In this document: in pieces, positions 1 to 7,881 of the stretch
Position numbering within the stretch: the stretch's first letter is position 1
Layout: each line of letters opens with the position of its first letter
DNA from: Oscillospiraceae bacterium
GTDB taxonomy: Bacteria > Bacillota > Clostridia > Oscillospirales > Ruminococcaceae
Direction of reading: 5' to 3'
DNA length: 48,714 nt
Assembly: GCA_020024615.1 (NCBI GenBank)
Contig: JAHHTP010000010.1
Location: 1-48,714, forward strand
The notes under the pieces: model-generated
What the model was told of the DNA's origin: nothing
Seen by the model: the letters and a program-made list of their open reading frames with translations, nothing else
Database searches by the model: none
Position numbers and translations under genes: made by a program

Positions 1-38
1 GTGTTTCACATTGGACTTATTTTGAAAGGAGAATGTTT

Positions 39-1436
39 ATGTTGGCAAAAATAAAGCAAAATTACATTGGTGATAGGGCATTTTACAAAAATTTAATGAT
101 CATTCTATTGCCAATGGTTATCCAGCAGGGAATCTCCAGTTCAGTTGCTCTGCTGGATAATATTATGGTCGGCGCATTAGGAACTGAGGCGATTTCTGGT
201 GTTGCTATCGTCAATCAGCTGATGTTTGTCTTTAACCTGACAATTTTTGGAGGACTGGCGGGTATTTCTATTTTTGGAGCACAATTTTATGGTATATCTG
301 ATTTTAAAGGTATGCAGCATGCTTTTCGTTTAAAAATGTATTTTGGCATAGCCATCACTTTAATCGGTATTATCACATTCTGGTTTGGCGGAAAAAATTT
401 AATTGGCTTATACTTAACCGAATCAGACGGAGGCAATATTGCTCTAACATTGCAGGAAGCTATGAAATATCTTCGCGTTTCTCTGCTTGGTCTGCTCCCG
501 TTTGTGCTGGTACAAATTTACACTTCGTCCATTCGTGAAACCGGTGAAACCATCATCCCGATGCAGTCGAGTATTATTGCAATTTTATTAAACCTGATTT
601 TCAACTACATTTTTATTTTTGGCAAATTGGGAATGCCAGCTATGGGCGCTATGGGTGCTGCTTGGGGTACTGTAATTGCTCGTTTTGTAGAAATGGGATA
701 TCTGCTACTGCGAGCACATGGCAATATAGAACGTTTTGTATTTTTGCAAGGTGCATTCCGTCAATTATCCGTTCCGTTGGTATTGGTAAAAAAAGTGGCT
801 CGTACAGCAACGCCGCTTTTGTGCAACGAAGTATTCTGGAGCATCGGTATGGCAATGATTTCCCAGGCATACTCCACCCGTGGACTGACCGTTGTTGCTG
901 CAACTAACATCAACTCTACCATCTGGAATGCTTTTTGTATTTTGATGTTTGCGATGGGCAACGCGATTGCTATTATTATTGGACAAGAACTTGGTGCAGG
1001 CGAAATTGAAAAGGCGAAAACCGATGACCGAAAACTGATATTCTTTACCGTAGTATCACATATTTTAATCGGTATTCTGATTATTCTTCTTGCCGGGCTG
1101 ATTCCGCAGATTTATAATACCACCAATGAAGTTCGTGAGCTGACAACAATGCTGTTAGTTATTTCTGGATTTGCTCTGCCGATTGATGCATTTGCACATG
1201 CGGCATATTTTACAATTCGAAGCGGTGGCAAGACATTTATCACTTTTCTGTTTGACTGTTGTTTTACCTGTCTGGTGAACCTGCCGATTGCATATTGTCT
1301 GTGCCATTTTACCACGCTGGAAATACCGGTTATTTATGCCTGTGTTACTTTTGTAAATATTATTAAAGTAATCATTGGTGCAGTTATGCTGCATAAAGGT
1401 GTTTGGGCGAATAATATTATCGAGCATCTGGAGTGA
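39..1436 (+). CDS. MATE family multidrug/cation efflux transporter
   Basis: A 465-aa integral membrane protein, the usual length for the MATE (multi-antimicrobial extrusion) family, which exports drugs or metabolites in exchange for Na+ or H+. The sequence is a run of about twelve hydrophobic segments in two halves. The first begins LMIILLPMVIQQGISSSV and contains DNIMVGALGTEAISGVAIVNQ, the MATE signature region near residues 40-60. The second half repeats it with AAWGTV and GNAIAIIIGQELGAGE. I place the start at the second ATG (39) because AAAGGAG at 25-31 lies 7 nt before it; the ATG at 33 is too close to that ribosome site. A terminator follows directly. The substrate cannot be predicted. 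Confidence 0.9.
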   Translation: MLAKIKQNYIGDRAFYKNLMIILLPMVIQQGISSSVALLDNIMVGALGTEAISGVAIVNQLMFVFNLTIFGGLAGISIFGAQFYGISDFKGMQHAFRLKMYFGIAITLIGIITFWFGGKNLIGLYLTESDGGNIALTLQEAMKYLRVSLLGLLPFVLVQIYTSSIRETGETIIPMQSSIIAILLNLIFNYIFIFGKLGMPAMGAMGAAWGTVIARFVEMGYLLLRAHGNIERFVFLQGAFRQLSVPLVLVKKVARTATPLLCNEVFWSIGMAMISQAYSTRGLTVVAATNINSTIWNAFCILMFAMGNAIAIIIGQELGAGEIEKAKTDDRKLIFFTVVSHILIGILIILLAGLIPQIYNTTNEVRELTTMLLVISGFALPIDAFAHAAYFTIRSGGKTFITFLFDCCFTCLVNLPIAYCLCHFTTLEIPVIYACVTFVNIIKVIIGAVMLHKGVWANNIIEHLE

Positions 1437-1441
1437 TTTTT

Positions 1442-1472
1442 AAGTCTGCATCATTGGAATGCAGACTTTTAT
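1442..1472 (+). terminator. Intrinsic terminator of the MATE gene
   Basis: A perfect 10-bp inverted repeat (1442-1451 with 1459-1468, AAGTCTGCAT / ATGCAGACTT) with a 7-nt loop and a short T-rich tail, just after the MATE stop codon. Confidence 0.75.
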
Positions 1473-1524
1473 AAGATACTGATACTATTATATGGCAAAG
1501 ATTATAGCGAGAGGAAAATTTAGA

Positions 1525-2472
1525 ATGGAAACAAAACCAAAAACAAAACTAATTGGTGTCATCATGCTTCTTCTGACTGCTTTTATCTGGGGCGTTGCGT
1601 TTGTCGCACAAAGTGCAGGTATGGACAAAGTAGGCGGATTTACTTTTAATGGAATTCGAATGCTGTTGGGTGCAGTGATACTAATTCCATTCATTGTCAT
1701 TAGAGATAAAATTTCAGCGCGCTCTATGACCCCTGCGCTTTTGGAAAAACGCAAACAACAAGACAAAAAAACGATTCGCTATGGTATTATTTTAGGTGTT
1801 ATATTCTGTGTAGCAACTAATTTCCAGCAGTTTGCATTTTCTTACACTTCGACTGGAAAAATTGCTTTTATCACAGCATTGTACATGTTTTTTGTACCGT
1901 TACTGGGCTTGTTCATCAAAAAAAAGGTTCCTGTTTTAACCTGGATTTGTGTCTTATTTGGTTTTATTGGATTGTATTTTTTATCCATCAATCCAAACGA
2001 TGTGGGCGCTATCAATTTTGGAGATATTTTGGCACTCATCTGTTCTATCATTTTTGCAATCCATATTTTATTGATTGAGCGATTTACAGCAGATGCGGAC
2101 GGTATCAAATTATCCTGCATCCAGTTAGTTGTAGCAGGCATTATCTCCAGTATTTTAATGTTTATTTTTGAAACACCGCAGATCAATTCTATTTTAAATG
2201 CCGCTGTTCCACTCCTCTATGCAGGTGTGTTAAGCTGTGGCTTAGCTTACACCTTCCAGATTATTGGACAAAAATACTCCGAAGCAACGATTGCTTCCCT
2301 GATTTTATGTATGGAATCTGTATTCGGTGTACTGGCAGCTGCTTTATTGCTGCATGAAACACTTTCTTCGCGTGAAATTATCGGATGCAGCATTATGTTT
2401 ATTGCAATTATTCTTTCTCAGCTTTCCACTCCAATCACCGAAAAAATCAAAGCGCGCCACAAACAAGCATAA
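1525..2472 (+). CDS. EamA/DMT superfamily transporter
   Basis: A 315-aa membrane protein of the drug/metabolite transporter superfamily, with ten hydrophobic helices in two EamA repeats (about residues 8-150 and 165-300). Typical family features are the N-terminal LLTAFIWGVAFVAQSAGMD, the FNGIRMLLGAV segment and the C-terminal ILCMESVFGVLAAALLLHE. Such proteins export or import small metabolites; the substrate is unknown. The start is the ATG at 1525, preceded by GAGAGGAAA at good spacing; the ATG at 1492 lacks a ribosome site. It probably has its own transcription unit because a terminator separates it from the MATE gene. Confidence 0.9.
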   Translation: METKPKTKLIGVIMLLLTAFIWGVAFVAQSAGMDKVGGFTFNGIRMLLGAVILIPFIVIRDKISARSMTPALLEKRKQQDKKTIRYGIILGVIFCVATNFQQFAFSYTSTGKIAFITALYMFFVPLLGLFIKKKVPVLTWICVLFGFIGLYFLSINPNDVGAINFGDILALICSIIFAIHILLIERFTADADGIKLSCIQLVVAGIISSILMFIFETPQINSILNAAVPLLYAGVLSCGLAYTFQIIGQKYSEATIASLILCMESVFGVLAAALLLHETLSSREIIGCSIMFIAIILSQLSTPITEKIKARHKQA

Positions 2473-2493
2473 TTTATCACAAAATATTTTAAG

Positions 2494-2530
2494 GTCTGCT
2501 GACTATATATTTCGGTCAGCAGGCTTTTTC
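2494..2530 (+). terminator. Intrinsic terminator of the EamA transporter
   Basis: GTCTGCTGAC at 2494-2503 pairs with GTCAGCAGGC at 2515-2524 (one G-U pair), followed by TTTTTC. Confidence 0.85.
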
Positions 2531-2555
2531 TTTACTTTTAGCCTGCAAAATATTA

Positions 2556-2594
2556 AATCCCAATCATCTACGAAGCATTTGAATGATTGGGATT
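2556..2594 (-). terminator. Intrinsic terminator of the deformylase operon
   Basis: A perfect 12-bp stem (2556-2567 with 2583-2594, AATCCCAATCAT / ATGATTGGGATT). On the minus strand it is followed by TTAATATTTT. It lies just downstream of the minus-strand deformylase gene. Confidence 0.75.
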
Positions 2595-2621
2595 ATTGCA
2601 TATTTATTTTTCAGTGTCCAC

Positions 2622-3032
2622 TTAAATCAAGACACCATTACAGTGGTCGATTTCATGTTGAATAATCTGTGCGGTCCATCCAGTAAAGGTTTTTACCCTC
2701 ATTTGCATTTTACTATTCTGATAGCGTACTTTAATGGTCTGATATCGCATGGTTTTACGCTGACCTGGTAAACAAAGACATCCTTCGCCCGTTTCATAAG
2801 CATCGCTTTTCTGAATAATAACTGGATTAAACATGAGCATATATTCACCCTCATTATCAAATGCAATGATGCGTTTGTGCACACCAATCATATTTGCTGC
2901 CATACCCACGCAACTATCTTCATGTGCTTTTAAAGTATCTAACAAATCGATTGCAATCTGCATATCGCCTGCATTCGCGTCCTGCGATGCCTGTACAAGA
3001 AACAACGGATCACGCATAATAGGTTTAACCAT
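2622..3032 (-). CDS. def: Divergent short peptide deformylase
   Basis: A 136-aa member of the peptide deformylase family, which removes the N-formyl group from nascent proteins using a metal bound by one Cys and two His. All three family motifs are present but altered. Motif I is GMAANMIG (usual GxAAxQIG, so the conserved Gln is Met), motif II is EGCLCLPG (usual EGCLS) and motif III is QHEIDHCNG (HExxH intact). Metal ligands and the catalytic Glu are therefore kept. It is shorter than typical deformylases (150-190 aa). The start at 3032 follows GAAAGGAAG; upstream in-frame Met codons have no ribosome site. It lies 61 nt downstream of a small Cys-rich gene and probably shares its promoter. It may be a secondary deformylase. 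Confidence 0.82.
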   Translation of the reverse strand: MVKPIMRDPLFLVQASQDANAGDMQIAIDLLDTLKAHEDSCVGMAANMIGVHKRIIAFDNEGEYMLMFNPVIIQKSDAYETGEGCLCLPGQRKTMRYQTIKVRYQNSKMQMRVKTFTGWTAQIIQHEIDHCNGVLI

Positions 3033-3093
3033 TTTATTCTTCCTTTCTGTAATGACAAAAAGTGCGCACAACACCCCTACGCACACCTAAAAT

Positions 3094-3417
3094 TTATTCT
3101 TCAACAAAAGTAATGGTAGCGTCTTTCGGAAGTGCAAGCATACACTCCGCCTCTATACATTTAATAATACCATTGATAGCCGGACATGAAGCATGACCTG
3201 GGAATTTTTCAGATGCATACTCATAAAACAAACCGCAACCTGGCTTGGTCAAACATACTTCATATGCATCATAGGTATTTCCGAGTTCTTCCATCATGTT
3301 ACGAATGGATTCACAGCCCGACTTAACGGTAACCGTAACCTCCATTTGATCTTCAGACTCAGCAGTAACAGTGGTAATAAAATTACATGGGCCTGGATTA
3401 ATTACAACTTTTTTCAT
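3094..3417 (-). CDS. Small Cys-rich protein of unknown function
   Basis: A 107-aa soluble protein that I cannot assign to a characterised function. Visible features are an N-terminal VINPGPCNF segment, KSGCESIRNMMEELG in the middle, KPGCGLFYEYASE, then ASCPAINGIIKCIEAECMLA near the C-terminus, giving seven Cys in 107 residues. The pattern resembles a family of small uncharacterised Firmicutes proteins with conserved PGxC and CP motifs, perhaps metal binding (inference). It starts after a strong AGGAGG site and heads a two-gene operon with the divergent deformylase. The leader carries a perfect inverted repeat, annotated separately. Confidence 0.7.
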   Translation of the reverse strand: MKKVVINPGPCNFITTVTAESEDQMEVTVTVKSGCESIRNMMEELGNTYDAYEVCLTKPGCGLFYEYASEKFPGHASCPAINGIIKCIEAECMLALPKDATITFVEE

Positions 3418-3432
3418 ATGTGATCCTCCTAC

Positions 3433-3449
3433 TTGAGATAGAATCTCAA
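3433..3449 (-). promoter_or_regulatory. Inverted repeat in the leader of the Cys-rich/deformylase operon
   Basis: A perfect 7-bp inverted repeat with a 3-nt centre (TTGAGAT AGA ATCTCAA). It lies between the predicted transcription start (about 3459) and the AGGAGG site of the next gene. It could be a repressor operator, or an RNA hairpin next to the ribosome site. Its 7-1-7 layout is reminiscent of Fur-family boxes, but that is only a resemblance. Confidence 0.5.
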
Positions 3450-3465
3450 ATAAAATTATAGTTAA

Positions 3466-3494
3466 ATTATAGCATAATATATTTGCATTGTCAA
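3466..3494 (-). promoter_or_regulatory. Sigma-A promoter of the Cys-rich/deformylase operon
   Basis: Perfect consensus on the minus strand: TTGACA (3494-3489), 17-nt spacer, TATAAT (3471-3466). Confidence 0.8.
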
Positions 3495-3517
3495 ATTAAA
3501 TTTTCTTTAATTAAATA

Positions 3518-3550
3518 AGGCATCAACTTATCAGGATAAAGTCGATGCCT
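3518..3550 (-). terminator. Intrinsic terminator of the FAD oxidoreductase gene
   Basis: AGGCATCAACTT (3518-3529) pairs with AAGTCGATGCCT (3539-3550) with one mismatch/wobble. The minus strand continues TATTTAATT. It lies 10 nt after the stop of the oxidoreductase. Confidence 0.7.
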
Positions 3551-3560
3551 AATTGCAATT

Positions 3561-5249
3561 TTACTTTAACTCGAAATCAAATAAGCGGAAGTCATCACAG
3601 CCATTGGTGGAGAGTGGAACAAACCGAACTGTTTTAATCATCCAATCCACACGATGAGTCATAAAACGCTGATGGTTATCATGAACTGCAATCTCGAATT
3701 TCTGACCATTTTCGGAAATTCCTTCAATGCGATATTCCTTGATTAAAGTTTTTGGCAGATGGAATTTTGGTTGATGTAACGGGTAGTTACATGGCATATT
3801 GTGGTAGTTACGATTGAAATCACTGTCAAAAATCAAACGAATCTGTTCTACTTTTGTATCTGCATCAAACTGATATGTGATGGTATCGCCCTCATGCCCA
3901 ATCCATAGATTTTCATCTCCGCGGTCAATGCCATTTCGCACAACTTCACTGGAGCAATCCGCTTTTAAAGTCAATTCTGGAAGTTTTCTATGATGCCATG
4001 GTAAAAAACAGTCGTCTTCCATCAACAACTGCTGCAATCTTGGAACATCAATATTTTCAATCGCGCAGTTTTCATGTACCGCCATAGCAACAGCAGTACC
4101 CAATGCCTGACCTAAAACTGCACAAGTTGCCATAACACGGGTAGAACTAAGGGCTGCATGGGTAACACTGATATTTCTACCAGCAAACACCAGATTGCCA
4201 ATATTCTTGGAAATCATGCAACGCAACGGCAGTCCCCACGGAGTCGGTGCCGGATGATAGATGGTCGGGTGTCCATCTCGATAGTAAAACCCTTCTGGGA
4301 AATGATCGTCCATCGTCCAGCCAGCATAGGCAACCAGATCTTCAAATCGGCCTTCTGCTTCAACATCATTCTGATTAACCACATATTTACCGATATAACG
4401 GCGACTTTCACGTTTGCCTGGCAGGAAGCCGATCCACTCCAGTTCCCAGTTATCACAGCCATGATCGCCATGATTTTTCATATGATCCCAAACACCATAG
4501 CATATTTTCAAGAGTTCTTCTCGACAACGGTCAGTATCATGAATGCAATCCCATTCACCACCAAGTTCAATCCACCAGAAATTATTATTTACATCATGAT
4601 CTTTGAACGGCAGATCGTCGTCGGATTCATATGTATATGCCCATTTTGGTGGGATAAATTCTGTTTTTCCAGTTGTTTCCCGAATCTGGAATAGGCAGCT
4701 CATGCCCATTGTTTTTTTGTCAGCAACATCTGGCGGAATGGTTTCGTTGTATTCCGATTTTGCTTCCCTGCCATACATATATTCTGCACCAGTCAAATCG
4801 GCAAGAATCGAGTCACCAGAGCAGTCTGCAAAATATGCAGCTTTCACGATATGGTAAGATTCTGCATTAGACTGCCATGCTTTGATACTCACAATGCGAT
4901 TTCCATCCATCTGTGCATCCAGACAGCTGGTATTTAAAAGCAGTTTCAGATTTGGTTCCAGAATAGCCTTTTCATACAGCACACTGTCCCAAATCGGATA
5001 TTTTAAGGCCTTATTCTGATAAAAGTTTTCCAGAAAAATTTCCTCAATAATACCACCCTCTCGGTTGTCCTTTCCGTGACAACCGCCGACCCACATTCGA
5101 ATTTCTTCTGAAGCATTTCCGCCTAAAACCGGACGATCCTGTATCAGTACCGTATGGATGCCATGCCGCGCAGCTGCGATTGCGCAGCATAAACCTGCAA
5201 GTCCACCGCCTACAACGCACAAATCAGTATTATATTCCAATGTCTTCAT
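3561..5249 (-). CDS. FAD-dependent oxidoreductase with a C-terminal sugar-binding-like domain
   Basis: A 562-aa flavoprotein of the FAD-dependent oxidoreductase family found in many gut and soil glycan-utilisation loci. The N-terminus carries the dinucleotide-binding fold (VVGGGLAGLCCAIAAARHG, residues 12-30) and GGNASEEIRMWVGGCHGKD. A second FAD contact region is GNLVFAGRNISVTHAALSS. After about residue 430 a beta-rich region ending DDFRLFDFEL looks like a discoidin/F5-8-type module. There is no signal peptide, so it is probably cytoplasmic. The start follows GAAAGGAG. It is transcribed divergently from a PocR-type AraC regulator, the probable regulator. Substrate unknown; family members are often placed with carbohydrate catabolism. 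Confidence 0.8.
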   Translation of the reverse strand: MKTLEYNTDLCVVGGGLAGLCCAIAAARHGIHTVLIQDRPVLGGNASEEIRMWVGGCHGKDNREGGIIEEIFLENFYQNKALKYPIWDSVLYEKAILEPNLKLLLNTSCLDAQMDGNRIVSIKAWQSNAESYHIVKAAYFADCSGDSILADLTGAEYMYGREAKSEYNETIPPDVADKKTMGMSCLFQIRETTGKTEFIPPKWAYTYESDDDLPFKDHDVNNNFWWIELGGEWDCIHDTDRCREELLKICYGVWDHMKNHGDHGCDNWELEWIGFLPGKRESRRYIGKYVVNQNDVEAEGRFEDLVAYAGWTMDDHFPEGFYYRDGHPTIYHPAPTPWGLPLRCMISKNIGNLVFAGRNISVTHAALSSTRVMATCAVLGQALGTAVAMAVHENCAIENIDVPRLQQLLMEDDCFLPWHHRKLPELTLKADCSSEVVRNGIDRGDENLWIGHEGDTITYQFDADTKVEQIRLIFDSDFNRNYHNMPCNYPLHQPKFHLPKTLIKEYRIEGISENGQKFEIAVHDNHQRFMTHRVDWMIKTVRFVPLSTNGCDDFRLFDFELK

Positions 5250-5371
5250 CTTGATTTCTCCTTTCGGATGTGTTATGATAAGAGTATATTAACACAAATC
5301 AATTTGTTATACCACGAATTTAGTCGCTAAAACCATTGTTTTTGTGCAACCACATGAATTGAGGAATATTA

Positions 5372-6232
5372 ATGTACGACATTACTGCAATTAAAAATTA
5401 TATTCTATATCTTAAAAAAGAATGCGGTTTGCTGATTAGTCTGCACATTGGCGGGATGGATCATATTATTATTCCCAGTGAGCTAATCAGCTTTAATATC
5501 CATGAAAATTCCTACTGTATTTATATTAAAAATTGTGAGCAAGCACAAAATCACTGCATTGCCAAGCAGGCAGCAATCATTGAAAAATGCGCACAGGGAT
5601 CATTCTGCGGTATCTGCCATGCAGGCGTTAAAGAATATGTATATCCGATTATCAACAGAGAGCAAACCATCGGATTTATCAGCGTCAGCGGCTATCAATG
5701 CGAAAATCATCATGAATATCTCTACGCGATTGCTACGAAATACGGGTTTCCAGAAGCAGAGTTATTTGCAGCATACGGGGCTCTGCGCAAAGAAATACCA
5801 AATAAGCAATGGGTTGATACCTTAATTCAGCCACTTTGTGATATGCTTTCTCTTGCCTATCTGAAAACTGAAAATAATGAAAATCAAGAACAAAGTTTCT
5901 GTGATCAGATGGTTCGATATTTGAAAAAAAATCACAACCAGAATATATCGAGTACAGATATTTGTCGGCATTTTAATTGCAGTCGTTCACATATTAGTCA
6001 TAAATTTAACGAAAAAATGGGCATCAGCATCAAACAATATATCAATCAGCTGCGGATTGAAGATGCTAAAAACATGCTGTTATATTCTGAATTAACTGTC
6101 ACGGAAATTGCTTTTTCGGTTGGTTTTTCTGATTCTAACTATTTTACAGGCATATTTAAAAAGCAGACAGGATTTACACCTTCCGCCTTTCGGAAAAATT
6201 TTATTCAAAACCAAAATGCAAAACACCGATAA
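5372..6232 (+). CDS. AraC-family regulator with an N-terminal PocR sensory domain
   Basis: A 286-aa transcription factor. Residues about 5-165 match the PocR ligand-binding domain style: cysteines at NCEQAQNHC, EKCAQGSFCGICHAG and then EYVYPIINREQTIGFISVSG. The C-terminal 100 residues are an AraC/XylS double helix-turn-helix (ICRHFNCSRSHISHKFNEKM and EIAFSVGFSDSNYFTGIFKK). In known PocR regulators (propanediol utilisation) this domain senses small C3-type compounds; the Cys cluster may bind metal. It is divergent from the FAD oxidoreductase, so it probably activates that gene (inference). The start follows GAGG. Confidence 0.88.
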   Translation: MYDITAIKNYILYLKKECGLLISLHIGGMDHIIIPSELISFNIHENSYCIYIKNCEQAQNHCIAKQAAIIEKCAQGSFCGICHAGVKEYVYPIINREQTIGFISVSGYQCENHHEYLYAIATKYGFPEAELFAAYGALRKEIPNKQWVDTLIQPLCDMLSLAYLKTENNENQEQSFCDQMVRYLKKNHNQNISSTDICRHFNCSRSHISHKFNEKMGISIKQYINQLRIEDAKNMLLYSELTVTEIAFSVGFSDSNYFTGIFKKQTGFTPSAFRKNFIQNQNAKHR

Positions 6233-6268
6233 ACCTGCCCTATTCAGGCTTATCGGTGCATTTTAATT
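6224..6268. terminator. Bidirectional terminator between the PocR/AraC gene and cobC
   Basis: CACCGATAA (6224-6232, including the regulator stop codon) pairs with TTATCGGTG (6250-6258). T-rich on the plus side, A-rich before it, so it can serve both converging genes. Confidence 0.75.
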
Positions 6269-6271
6269 TTA

Positions 6272-6835
6272 TTATGAATTTACTGTAATGACGCCATTTT
6301 CATAGGTGCAGGAAATATACGCACCATTCGAAATATGGTAAGAATAGAAATCTTTTTGCGGTCTGGCATATTCCTCTAAAATGGCCATGATGGTACCACC
6401 ATGTACAACAAACACAACAGTCGTATCATCTAAAACAGTTTGGATGGTTTTGTCGAAAGCTTTACAGCAGCGCTTTTTGAATGCAGCTGTCGATTCCCCC
6501 TGTGGAATCGCACCCTGACACCAGGAGTCCACCCAGATCTGATATTCCACAACAGTAGATAATTCATCAGCGGTTTTGCCCTCAAAAATCCCGAAATCGG
6601 TTTCTGTCATATCTTTAACTGTAGTATACGCCATCTGGGGAAATAAAATTTCAGCGGTCTGTCTGGTTCGCAGCATCGGACTGACAAATAATTTATCTGG
6701 ATGGAATGCGGCTTCTTTTAATGTTTCCACCTGGGAAATGCCCAGTTCACAGAGCGGTTCATCGGTGCGACCGATATAGCGTTTCTCTAAGTTCCCAGCA
6801 GTTGCACCATGTCGAATAAAAACAATCCGTATCAT
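6272..6835 (-). CDS. cobC: Histidine phosphatase, probable alpha-ribazole phosphatase
   Basis: A 187-aa member of the phosphoglycerate-mutase-like histidine phosphatases. The phosphohistidine motif FIRHGATAGN (His9) is followed by RYIGRTDEPLCELGISQ, typical of the CobC-type alpha-ribazole-5'-phosphate phosphatase that finishes the lower nucleotide loop of cobalamin. Second-half family features are TETDFGIFEGKT and VVFVVHGGTIMAIL (second catalytic His). It lies 11 nt after cobO in the same operon, which supports the corrinoid role over a general phosphatase. No other cobalamin synthesis gene is in the window, so salvage is possible. Confidence 0.8.
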   Translation of the reverse strand: MIRIVFIRHGATAGNLEKRYIGRTDEPLCELGISQVETLKEAAFHPDKLFVSPMLRTRQTAEILFPQMAYTTVKDMTETDFGIFEGKTADELSTVVEYQIWVDSWCQGAIPQGESTAAFKKRCCKAFDKTIQTVLDDTTVVFVVHGGTIMAILEEYARPQKDFYSYHISNGAYISCTYENGVITVNS

Positions 6836-6846
6836 TTATACTCTCC

Positions 6847-7368
6847 TTAATACTCAATGGAATATCTGGCTGCAACCCCGCGTTCAAATGGGTGTTTGAT
6901 CTTTTTCATTTCGGTTACATAATCGGCAAATTCAACCAACTCGTCTGCTGGATCGCGTCCAGTCATGACTACTTCAAGCGATTCTGGTTTATGACGCAGA
7001 AAAGACAACAACATTTCTTTGGGAATTACTTCATAATTATAAGTCGAAATAACTTCATCCAATACCAGCAGATCCACGCCGTTTTGCGCCTGCGCAAGTG
7101 CATTTTTCAGCAATTCTGTAAAGTCCCTCTGCGCTGCGGCTTTCTGCTCTTCATTCATGAATTTATAAAAACCATGCTGTGTGGTGCAGACAAAAACCTC
7201 AACCTGCTCTAAACTTTTTAATATCTTAATTTCCGAAGAAGTGCCATCCTTAAAAAACTGAACAAACAGCACTTTTCTGCCTGCGCCTGCCACTCTAACT
7301 GCCAATCCAACCGATGCGGTTGTCTTACCCTTTCCATCACCGCAATAAATGTGTACCAACCCCTGCAT
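6847..7368 (-). CDS. cobO: Corrinoid adenosyltransferase, BtuR/CobO type
   Basis: A 173-aa ATP:co(I)rrinoid adenosyltransferase, which attaches the 5'-deoxyadenosyl group to cobalt. The P-loop is YCGDGKGKTTASVGLAVRVAG (residues 8 onward), the family's hallmark. Further features are GRKVLFVQFFKDG, LLVLDEVISTYNYEVI and VVMTGRDPADELVEFADYVTEMK. Length matches BtuR/CobO. The ribosome site GGGAGG precedes the ATG. It is the first gene of a two-gene operon with cobC, read from a perfect minus-strand promoter at 7410-7438. The leader is only about 35 nt, too short for its own riboswitch, although a B12 riboswitch without a gene lies at 13.9 kb. Confidence 0.93.
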   Translation of the reverse strand: MQGLVHIYCGDGKGKTTASVGLAVRVAGAGRKVLFVQFFKDGTSSEIKILKSLEQVEVFVCTTQHGFYKFMNEEQKAAAQRDFTELLKNALAQAQNGVDLLVLDEVISTYNYEVIPKEMLLSFLRHKPESLEVVMTGRDPADELVEFADYVTEMKKIKHPFERGVAARYSIEY

Positions 7369-7409
7369 ACTAAAATCCTCCCTTTCAAATACAGTTTCAA
7401 TTTGCCTCC

Positions 7410-7438
7410 ATTATACTATCCCGAAGATACTTTGTCAA
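7410..7438 (-). promoter_or_regulatory. Sigma-A promoter of cobO-cobC
   Basis: TTGACA (7438-7433), 17-nt spacer, TATAAT (7415-7410) on the minus strand, a perfect consensus. Confidence 0.85.
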
Positions 7439-7458
7439 TAAAGGACTCAAAATAACGC

Positions 7459-7487
7459 TTGCATTTTCTATTAAAGTATAGTATAAT
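7459..7487 (+). promoter_or_regulatory. Sigma-A promoter of the thiamine operon
   Basis: TTGCAT (7459-7464), 17-nt spacer, TATAAT (7482-7487). The predicted start is about 7494, a few bases before the TPP aptamer. It is back-to-back with the cobO promoter. Confidence 0.8.
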
Positions 7488-7499
7488 AATAGCAGTTTA

Positions 7500-7614
7500 A
7501 CAGCGGGGAGCTTGCGTGATGGCAACATCCAAACAGGCTGAGAGGAAGGTAGAACCTTCGACCCTTACACCTGATTTGGATAATGCCAACGTAGGTATGA
7601 CTGTATTATCACAT
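7500..7614 (+). ncRNA. TPP riboswitch (THI element)
   Basis: All conserved TPP-aptamer boxes are present in order: GGGGAGC near 7505, the pyrimidine sensor CAGGCTGAGAGGAAGG near 7535, ACCCTTACACCTGATTTGGA near 7561-7580, and TAATGCCAACGTAGG near 7581-7595. P1 is closed by ACAG (7500-7503) with CTGT (7611-7614). A terminator with a T6 tail follows at 7631-7666, before the thiS ribosome site. The expected mode is premature termination when TPP is bound. It controls the thiSFGH-tenI operon. Confidence 0.95.
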
Positions 7615-7630
7615 CAAATGCAGATATTAT

Positions 7631-7666
7631 GGGAAGTTTACCAAATCAGGTGACTTCCCGTTTTTT
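7631..7666 (+). terminator. Riboswitch-controlled terminator of the thiamine operon
   Basis: GGGAAGT and a few more bases pair across an AAATCA loop with GGTGACTTCCC, followed by GTTTTTT. It lies between the TPP aptamer and thiS, so it is the likely expression platform. Confidence 0.8.
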
Positions 7667-7685
7667 GATTTCAGGAGGTGTGAAC

Positions 7686-7880
7686 ATGGTAAAAGTCAAT
7701 GGAGATTATTTCAATATTGCAGGCAAAACTCTGGCGGAATATCTGGATACAACCAGCTATGATTGTAAGCGCATTGCAGTAGAACACAATGGCGAGATTG
7801 TTCCGAAAATCCAGTACAGTCAGACCGTTCTGCATGACGATGATTCTATTGAAATTGTCAGTTTTGTAGGAGGTGGCTGA
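7686..7880 (+). CDS. thiS: Sulfur carrier protein ThiS
   Basis: A 64-aa ubiquitin-like sulfur carrier for thiazole synthesis. It has the beta-grasp pattern of ThiS (MVKVNGDYF, KTLAEYLDTTSYD, RIAVEHNGEIVPK) and ends in the required Gly-Gly (FVGGG), which ThiF adenylates and which then carries the thiocarboxylate. The start at 7686 follows CAGGAGGTG. The stop codon overlaps the ribosome-site region of thiF, indicating translational coupling. Confidence 0.92.
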   Translation: MVKVNGDYFNIAGKTLAEYLDTTSYDCKRIAVEHNGEIVPKIQYSQTVLHDDDSIEIVSFVGGG

Positions 7881-7881
7881 T

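Noticed and set aside
4158..4694. A 178-codon plus-strand frame
   Set aside because: Antisense to the FAD oxidoreductase, which carries clear motifs.
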